Shown one piece after another: positions 7,401 to 8,550 of a DNA stretch of 8,550 nt; position 1 is the stretch's first letter, and the number at the start of each line of letters is the position of its first letter. The notes beneath the pieces were generated by a model, which searched no databases, was not told the origin of the DNA, and worked only from the letters and a program-made list of their open reading frames with translations. The DNA comes from Moraxellaceae bacterium (GTDB taxonomy: Bacteria > Pseudomonadota > Gammaproteobacteria > Pseudomonadales > UBA3067), in assembly GCA_002401525.1 (NCBI GenBank), contig NVTH01000013.1, forward strand, positions 19,817-28,366, written 5' to 3'. A program made the position numbers and the translations under genes.

Positions 7401-8049
7401 GGACATATCCACGCTTACGGTTACTAGCAGCCCGACACAAGGATCAGTTTCTTTCAATGCTGAAAACACAAAAATAAACTATTCGGCGCCCGGAACCTTT
7501 GCAGGAACAGATGTATTTCAATATAAAATCACCAACACTCTCGGAGAGCAAAGTAACGCTACTTTGGTATCCATTGACGTAGAGGTAAACCCGCCGATTG
7601 CTCATGACGACAACGAAACCGTGAAGGGAGGCGAAACCGTGAGTATCGATGTATTTGCCAACGATATACGTGTTGCGGACATCGACTATGCATCGCTGAC
7701 GTTTAGCCCTCAACAAACCAGCTTAGGCTCTGTGGAGTTTGATTCTGTTGAGAACGAATTCCTATACACCGCAAATGTCGGAAGCACGGGCGCGGATCAA
7801 TTCACCTACCAATTTAGTGACTCCAATGGCTGGCAGAGCAACCAAGCCACGGTACTCATTACCGTCAATGAAGGCTCGAATGATTCTGGCGGCTCAGATG
7901 ATTCAGGCGGTTCAGATGGAAGTTCAGATGGAGCTGCGGATGAAGGAGGTTCTTCCGGTGGTGGAGGCGGAGGCAGCTTTTCCTACGCATTTTTATTACT
8001 ACTGTTTAGCCTCGGTATCAGTGCAACAAAGCGGCGCTTAACAAAATAA
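4414..8049 (+). CDS. Exported beta-helix/Ig-like repeat surface protein with choice-of-anchor Q-like segment and GlyGly-CTERM-like tail
   Basis: A 1211-residue predicted surface or secreted protein; its ligand or activity is unknown. In order: a signal peptide (1 to about 34, hydrophobic PLLLLTLIAAP, cleavage near SLAA); a right-handed parallel beta-helix (about 86-530) with Pmp-like rungs combining GGGI or GGAI with STLSNN-type turns (for example 178-199, 218-238, 254-279, 461-483, 502-523); Gly-rich expansions, the largest at about 294-395, followed by an acidic segment (399-418); and a choice-of-anchor Q-like segment (about 566-619) with LSDNGGPTLTH, TDQR and CDSGAVDL. An adhesin-type beta domain (about 635-775) resembles repeats of large RTX adhesins. 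Four Ig-like (Big_9-type) repeats cover 783-1152, followed by a Ser/Asp/Gly linker and a tail of Gly run, hydrophobic segment and TKRRLTK. Mature-region cysteines are few (C49, C54, C194, C304, C308, C531, C559, C599, C613) and could form disulfides in the periplasm. No catalytic motif is evident. The gene is monocistronic by appearance, followed 34 bp later by a terminator. An adhesive or matrix role is inference. Confidence 0.9.
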   Translation: MLLPPKLTMTPKLGCFSATPLLLLTLIAAPSLAATRFVSEDNGADNSDCSVTSCATILYAVAQANADDQLFISAGDYQLSSGLILDKSLTLTGSGQDQVILDGVLIDASVVTIESGATVSISGLSIINGSGNIRGFNRVGGGIDNHGHLTLTHVSVSNNEVEGDSSTVLLGGAYSPLGGGIYSAPGASLTLEYCTIDNNIVTSQSPMYGTGGGGGALGGGIAAEGSVVTINYSTLSNNQAIAEDSSGGGGGAVGGAIYIADVANEDGVLIIDSSTLSNNRVIGGSVNALRPIFGSGGAGAGGDCGDNCAFETGYLFHGGAGGEAKAIAGGGGGAGAEIDPLIIFHNPTSGTGGIGSFLGGGGGGGPLTSNDNGTTGTGGQGGFGAGGGAAGWAIPAYSEIIDLVDDFLDDISGSLDDPAFWDSVVGIENPTIGDQGLGGYGAGDGFVINDFQSGSGAGAGIGAAIFANEASSVTVTNSTLSLNSAEGGIGNIDGRGNGQGIGGALFNNGATLFELQNLALIKNQADAQTNCAAADGTGDSVDNGIYNAGPDSVSDGSDCVGFGSASAETLLALSDNGGPTLTHSPESDDSLNNLNIVSCSATDQRQMPRATPCDSGAVDLDSSVQNSLFPSLDLGILVHTYTSTDPEALFPSAVASDADGEDYDTLTVSISDNFMEQDQLSLDLSGQSDWSTVSAEGTTWLLHNGVVKAKILEQADDRISLQFNRLDTSALVSSLLNAFHYQNTAGAPSGALRSVLVALKDLQGNVGSADMKITTSDPATPIAVDIYVQVASGEAVTISLDEYVFLSGDSLTSIAHSTADLGTIESDVSANTMTYTAEAGLAGDDFFTYSVNGTSNVAFVYVNVLPVPPDAQDDSFVLNLESGFPSIELDVLVNDNPKLGTIDPESLSIITPSLGGNLTLFAGKVVYQKNDQTKVGGDSFTYQFSNDSGWVSDTATVTLTISAPGVTTAPDNGTVLAANTLTIDVIANDLPGIAEWDISTLTVTSSPTQGSVSFNAENTKINYSAPGTFAGTDVFQYKITNTLGEQSNATLVSIDVEVNPPIAHDDNETVKGGETVSIDVFANDIRVADIDYASLTFSPQQTSLGSVEFDSVENEFLYTANVGSTGADQFTYQFSDSNGWQSNQATVLITVNEGSNDSGGSDDSGGSDGSSDGAADEGGSSGGGGGGSFSYAFLLLLFSLGISATKRRLTK
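5293..5598 (+). repeat. Glycine-codon low-complexity tract interrupting the beta-helix
   Basis: The DNA is rich in GGC/GGT triplets, including GGCGGTGGCGGTGGCGGTGG near 5488-5507 and a similar run near 5398-5413. It encodes residues 294-395, where glycine is by far the main residue. Shorter Gly tracts occur at about 5041-5075 and 5150-5180. Slippage in units of three or six bases would change loop length without breaking the frame. The tract includes the close cysteine pair C304 and C308. Confidence 0.75.
6760..7869 (+). repeat. Four tandem Ig-like (Big_9/cadherin-like) domain repeats
   Basis: Residues 783-1152 fall into four units of roughly 83-97 residues (about 783-865, 866-962, 963-1058, 1059-1152). 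Each ends in a (D/A)xFxY strand followed by a beta strand: FTYS at 847, FTYQ at 940, FQYK at 1035 and FTYQ at 1130. Three units have the family's ND turn (VND at 893, AND at 987, AND at 1082). Units two and four are most alike, sharing FTYQFS, GW and ATV at matching positions, which suggests domain duplication. Such arrays act as stalks or calcium-stabilised spacers in adhesins and secreted enzymes. Confidence 0.8.
7870..8046 (+). other. Ser/Asp/Gly linker and GlyGly-CTERM-like sorting tail
   Basis: Residues 1153-1181 form a low-complexity acidic Ser/Gly/Asp linker built from imperfect GGSDDSGGSDGSS-type repeats. A run of six glycines (1182-1187), a hydrophobic stretch SYAFLLLLFSLGISA (about 1190-1204) and a basic end TKRRLTK follow. 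This three-part order matches GlyGly-CTERM signals, which the intramembrane protease rhombosortase cleaves in bacteria with type II secretion. The basic end has a K-R-R cluster rather than a longer Arg run. No rhombosortase gene is present in the window. Confidence 0.75.
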
Positions 8050-8083
8050 AACAACACCCTCTAAATCGAAACATAAAATAAGC

Positions 8084-8123
8084 AAGCAATACGGCGCTCC
8101 AGTAAGCGCCGTATTGCTTTATT
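8084..8123 (+). terminator. Rho-independent terminator
   Basis: A perfect 15-bp stem (8084-8098 with 8105-8119) closes a six-base loop, CCAGTA, and runs into TTTATT. It starts 34 bases after the stop of the surface-protein gene. The A-rich sequence on the other side (AAAATAA, 8075-8081) could let it work in the minus direction too. Confidence 0.92.
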
Positions 8124-8550
8124 AAGCAGACTAATTCTTTCCCCTGCTATTTATTCATAAGCCACCAGCGTCTTCATACAAGCACTTAACTAAACCATAA
8201 GCCCCTCCCCAACCAATAAACACCATAATCAATACTCCCTCATAATATCCGCCTATTAAGCTAACGCCATCACTCTAAATGATGTAAATTATTCATCCCA
8301 GTATGGAAATAAAATCAGTTGACGACCACCAGGTCTATTCGGCAGACTATGCCGCAGTCGTGACCAAGACGTGGGGTTTTACCAATAAAACGCGGCGTTA
8401 TTTTTGACAATGACGACCAAAATATAAAAAAACTATTATAAATAACAGCAGCTTGCGAATATTAAAATTTAATTGTATTTTTATGGCAGGTATACACTTC
8501 AAGCCATATCCTCCGCAGAGCTTTTTAGATTAATGGCTCCAGGAAAGACT
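8124..8550. other. AT-rich region without a convincing gene
   Basis: No long open frame is present on either strand. A 34-codon frame at 8303-8407 (plus strand) starts with ATG and is less AT-rich than its surroundings, but it lacks a Shine-Dalgarno sequence and I recognise no family. At the right edge a plus-strand frame is open from a TTG at 8473 through an ATG at 8533 to the window end, encoding at least AISSAELFRLMAPGKT. It could be the start of a gene that continues outside, but too little is visible to judge. The 9-mer TGACGACCA occurs twice (8320-8328, 8411-8419). A TTGACA at 8404-8409 has no -10 at normal spacing. Confidence 0.6.

Noticed and set aside
7444..7716. Minus-strand 90-codon frame inside the Ig-like repeats.
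   Set aside because: It is antisense to well-formed Ig-like domains, with no family resemblance and no promoter or ribosome site.
8320..8419. Nine-base direct repeat TGACGACCA that could be a target-site duplication around an 82-bp insert.
   Set aside because: The enclosed segment has no terminal inverted repeats, and one repeated 9-mer in about 430 bases is close to chance expectation.

Overview
The window looks like a piece of a gammaproteobacterial chromosome, probably from a marine or surface-associated lineage. The evidence is a long GlnE of enterobacterial/pseudomonad type, a GspE/PilB-type secretion ATPase, and a large exported protein ending in a GlyGly-CTERM-like tail. GlyGly-CTERM tails are known mainly from Gammaproteobacteria such as Vibrio and Shewanella relatives. 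I cannot name the species.

Layout. (1) 1-2114, minus strand: most of glnE, the bifunctional glutamine synthetase adenylyltransferase/adenylyl-removing enzyme. The window edge cuts it just before the C-terminal adenylyltransferase motif. A 15-bp in-frame tandem repeat (about 1446-1520) lies directly after the catalytic SDIDL motif of the N-terminal domain. (2) 2115-2294: a short gap containing a stop-free stretch of 36 codons, in frame with the upstream ATPase stop, that would encode a membrane-spanning tail. (3) 2295-4145, minus strand: a solitary GspE/PilB-family ATPase with all its motifs and no other gsp or pil gene in view. (4) 4146-4413: a divergent intergenic region. (5) 4414-8049, plus strand: a 1211-residue exported protein. 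Its order is signal peptide, Gly-rich Pmp-like parallel beta-helix, choice-of-anchor Q-like segment, an adhesin-type beta domain, four Ig-like repeats, a Ser/Asp/Gly linker and a GlyGly-CTERM-like tail. (6) 8084-8123: a strong intrinsic terminator. (7) 8124-8550: AT-rich sequence without a convincing gene.

How the parts relate. GlnE belongs to nitrogen regulation and has no evident functional tie to its neighbours. The ATPase and the surface protein are divergently transcribed. GlyGly-CTERM proteins are typically type II secretion substrates trimmed by rhombosortase, so a link to a GspE-like ATPase is tempting. Nothing here proves it, because the ATPase is an orphan. I found no complete novel system. 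The most notable observations are the coding minisatellite in GlnE, the possible membrane-tail read-through of the ATPase, and the domain composition of the surface protein.
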